Shown piece after piece: positions 61,840 through 64,000 of a DNA stretch of 64,000 bases. Numbering within the stretch: position 1 is the stretch's first letter; the number at the start of each line of letters is the position of its first letter. Below the pieces are notes generated by a model, which saw only the letters and a program-made list of their open reading frames with translations, was not told the origin of the DNA and did no database searches. The position numbers were made by a program, and so were the translations under genes. This DNA is from Epiperipatus broadwayi (Eukaryota > Onychophora > Udeonychophora > Euonychophora > Peripatidae), in contig JAQFVV010012529.1 of assembly GCA_028023455.1 (NCBI GenBank), positions 558,001 through 622,000 on the forward strand. The letters are read 5' to 3'.

Positions 61840-62284
61840 GGATATTTATAAAAAAGTTGTATCTAAGTTTAATTTGTTTTAGTTAAGTTTGTTACTGAAG
61901 GTTTTTTGAATTTAAAATAGGTATTTGGTTTGAGAAAAAGGTAACGTTTGTTTGGGAGGCCTAACATTAGAAGACAGGTGGGTATAGTTTTGATCAGATT
62001 TGGGAAAAGTAAAAAAAGTTTTATTTTTCTGTATAAGTGTGTTTGAAGACTAGGTGAGGTATTATAAAGAGGTATTTATAAAAAATTGTATGTAAGTTTA
62101 ATTCGTTTTAGTTAAGTTTGTTACTGAGAGTTTTTTAAATTTTAAAATTGGCATTTATTTTGAGATAAAAGGCCTAATGTTAGTAAGCACGTGGTTGTAG
62201 TTTGATCAAGCTTGGGAAAAAGTAAAAAAGTTTTTTTATTTTTCAGTATAAGGGTGTTTGAAGAATAGTAGAGGTATTATAAAG
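61840..62284 (+). repeat. Tandem monomers in the LINE 5' untranslated region
   Basis: Two imperfect copies of a ~220-bp unit (about 61840-62069 and 62070-62284). Shared blocks: GGTATTTATAAAAAA or GATATTTATAAAAAA, TTTAGTTAAGTTTGTTACTG, GGCCTAA-GTTAG-like, TTGGGAAAA-GTAAAAAAG and GAGGTATTATAAAG at the end of each. Known: tandem promoter monomers of this kind drive some mouse L1 families. Here a promoter role is inferred only from position upstream of ORF1. Confidence 0.75.
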
Positions 62285-62304
62285 TCAAATATAGAATAGG
62301 TGAT

Positions 62305-63298
62305 TTGAAAAATAAGAATATGGATTCCATTTGTGTGGCACAATGTATATACGATCGACAGAAAGGAGTTAGACGAGCAGTAGTAGAGTGTACAGTGTGT
62401 GCTGAGGTGTATCATTTGAAATGTTTGAATAAGAATAGGAAGGATGTAACAGGTTTCTGGATATGTAGTCAGTGTGTAAATGTGATTAAAGAGATGAGAA
62501 AGTGGTTTGTAGGTAGTCTAGAGAGAAAGTCAGAGGAGAGGGAGCAAAATGTAGTTAAGAAAGATAGGACAGAGTATGGTTTTAGTGGAGTGTCAGAAAA
62601 TATGGGTGAAGGAAGTAGTAATGCAATGGAGATGGTTAGACAGAGAATAAGTAAGATAGAGGAAGAAATGAAGGATGTAGAAGTAAAGTTAAAATTGTAA
62701 GAGACAAAGTGTGAGGAGATAAAGGAATTATTGAGTAGAAATGATAAGGAAGAAATGGATAAGGAAATTCAGAAGGTGATAGAAAAGGTTAAAGATGGAG
62801 TAGAGAAAGTAGATTATGAGGCAGTATTGATAGGAGATTCACTAATAAGAGAATGTGGGGATATAATTGCAAGGGGAAATAGAAGCAGGTATGTTAGAGT
62901 ATGTTTGCCTGGAGCAAGATGTGACAGATAAAGTAAGAAAGCAAGGTAGTAGAGAGGTATATGTAATGGTAGGGACTAATAATTTGTTAGAGCCATCAGA
63001 GAAAGTAATGGATGAGTATGTAGAATTGATTAGGAATTTGAGAGAGATTAAAGAAAAAGTAGGAGTAGTGGGACTATTACCAAGATTTGATAAGAGGCAT
63101 TTATTAGATAGGGCATGTTCTATAAATGAGAGAGTGAAAAAATTGTGTGAGAGAAATAATGTTGTGTTTGTGGATGTATGGGATTGGTTTATTGGAAAGA
63201 GGGAGTTGTATAGTAAAGATGGTTTGCACTTAGGAAAACAAGGAAGTGAAGTTTTAGGGAGTCTGATATTTAAAGAATATAATTCGGGAAACCTTTAA
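62305..63298 (+). pseudogene. LINE ORF1: PHD finger plus SGNH/GDSL esterase
   Basis: About 330 codons. Residues 5-55: zinc-binding Cys/His set SICVAQC, VECTVC, YHLKC, WICSQC, spaced as in PHD fingers (C4HC3). Then a charged, probably coiled-coil linker (KISKIEEEMK-type repeats). Then an SGNH hydrolase: LIGDSLIRE (block I nucleophile Ser), MVGTNNLLEPSE (block III) and KDGLHLGKQGSE (block V, Asp and His). Breaks: an in-frame TAA at 62698-62700 and a small deletion near 62917 that moves the frame from that of 62305 to that of 62867. Start at 62305 (MKNKNMDS) or the Met at 62320. Known: both domains occur in ORF1 of CR1-clade LINEs; the esterase's substrate is unclear. Same family as 29845-29416. 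Confidence 0.85.
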
Positions 63299-63372
63299 AG
63301 AGGGGTGGGCTTTTAAATTGTAATATTATCAAAAAGGAAAAGAATGGAGGGGATATAAGAAATAAGCAAAAG

Positions 63373-64000
63373 ATGGTTGATTTAGATATAAGTGTAGATG
63401 TGGAGAGGGAATGGTTTTGTAAGATTAGTGGTAAGAAAGTTTGTTATAAATGTAAAGGAGAAGAAGGAAGCAAAAGAATTTATAAAAGAGTAGTTAGGAA
63501 AGAAGAAATTGTTAAAATTGGGTTTTTGAATATGCAAAGTGGTAGGAGACCAGAAAAATGGCTGGAATTAAATAAAGCAATTGAAAATGAAGGGCTTGAG
63601 GTATTAGCAGTAGTGGAAACTCATCTAAGAGAAGAAGAAGAACCTATTTTGGAAGGTAGTATGGCAGGGTATAAACAGAAAAGAAAAAGAAAAAAGGGGT
63701 GGTGGTATAAGTGTTATATCGAAAAAAAGTTTAAATACTGTTAAATGTCAAGAACATTTGTGGTTTGAAATAAAGTTGGGTAGACAAGAATGGATGGTGG
63801 CTGAAGTGTATATCGCCACTGGAGATAGTCAAGCTGTAATGGAGTGGAACAATAGTATATATGAATGCCTAGTTAAGAATATACAGAGTTTTAAAGAAAA
63901 GGGGAAGAGAATAATGGTTATAGGGGATATGAATGGGCATATTGAAGAAATTGATGATGTAGATAATAAGAATGGTCAGTTTTTGAAGGAATTTTATCAA
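63373..64000 (+). pseudogene. LINE ORF2 N-terminus: EEP endonuclease (partial)
   Basis: Starts at 63373 (MVDLDISVDVER). A Cys pair (CYKCKGEEG) precedes the endonuclease, which begins IGFLNMQSGRRPEKW (Asn), VLAVVETHLREEE (Glu) and, after a frameshift at about 63690, continues with GDMNGHIEEIDD (about 63925-63960) to the window edge. These are the expected metal- and phosphate-contacting boxes of the exonuclease-endonuclease-phosphatase fold that nicks target DNA in LINEs. ORF2 follows ORF1 by about 75 bp. The rest, with RT, is outside the window. Confidence 0.8.

Larger units (their letters stand above)
61533..64000 (+). mobile_element. CR1-like LINE, 5' portion, cut by window end
   Basis: The most complete LINE in the window: a ~770-bp 5' untranslated region with tandem monomers, ORF1 (62305-63298) encoding a PHD-type zinc finger and SGNH esterase, and the start of ORF2 (63373 on) with an EEP endonuclease. 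Same family as the minus-strand copies at 23075-29984 (for example EKWLELNKA in all). Damage is light: one stop and one small deletion in ORF1, one frameshift in the visible ORF2. It starts next to a TA run, so it may be full length at the 5' end. RT and 3' end lie beyond the window. Confidence 0.85.

Noticed and set aside
1-64000. CRISPR arrays, operons or phage-type systems
   Set aside because: No spaced short repeats, ribosome-binding sites or gene clusters; the sequence is eukaryotic repeat-rich DNA.

Overview
This is a non-coding, very AT-rich stretch of a eukaryotic, almost certainly invertebrate metazoan, genome. I found no host gene with intact exons, no rRNA and no convincing tRNA. 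Nearly everything recognisable is transposable-element sequence: a Ty3/Gypsy element with very long LTRs, a second decayed Gypsy gag-pol, short-LTR elements on the minus strand, CR1-like LINEs with a PHD-plus-esterase ORF1, older LINEs with an EEP endonuclease, hAT transposons, a Penelope-like element (PLE) with a GIY-YIG domain, and three families of tandem units that carry hammerhead ribozymes. The species cannot be named from sequence alone.

Layout. 290-870: LINE reverse-transcriptase scrap. 871-4608: AT-rich spacer with poly-G/C tracts. 4609-17920: a Gypsy element bounded by 4-bp target duplications, with about 3-kb LTRs, the left one split by a 1750-bp nested insertion; its gag, protease, RT, RNase H and integrase are all frame-broken. 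18170-20900: minus-strand hAT transposase relic. 23075-30050: head-to-tail array of minus-strand CR1-like LINE copies. 33068-33660: composite tandem repeat. 34540-36730: decayed LINE on the plus strand. 39018-41330: PLE RT/GIY-YIG relic preceded by hammerhead-bearing repeats. 41342-43982: minus-strand short-LTR element whose leader is interrupted by a hammerhead element (42557-43569) flanked by a 15-bp target duplication. 50452-51197: a second free-standing hammerhead element. 52402-54074: TA-flanked element resembling the nested insertion in the Gypsy LTR. 55972-56517: complete non-autonomous hAT element with 8-bp target duplication. 58960-60240: decayed Gypsy gag-pol. 60672-61525: another short-LTR copy. 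61533-64000: the 5' part of a nearly full-length CR1-like LINE, running off the window.

The most interesting content is in 39-51.2 kb. Three sequence-unrelated or distantly related tandem repeats (periods about 424, 472 and 411 bp) each carry a type I hammerhead ribozyme fold with a very short, near-palindromic helix III. Two of them share the same inverted-direct-direct layout and sit in TATATATA targets, next to a PLE RT/GIY-YIG relic that could represent the class of enzyme that mobilised them. This matches what is known for PLE and retrozyme hammerheads; the family members here, their layout and the strand conflict with the RT are what deserve follow-up.
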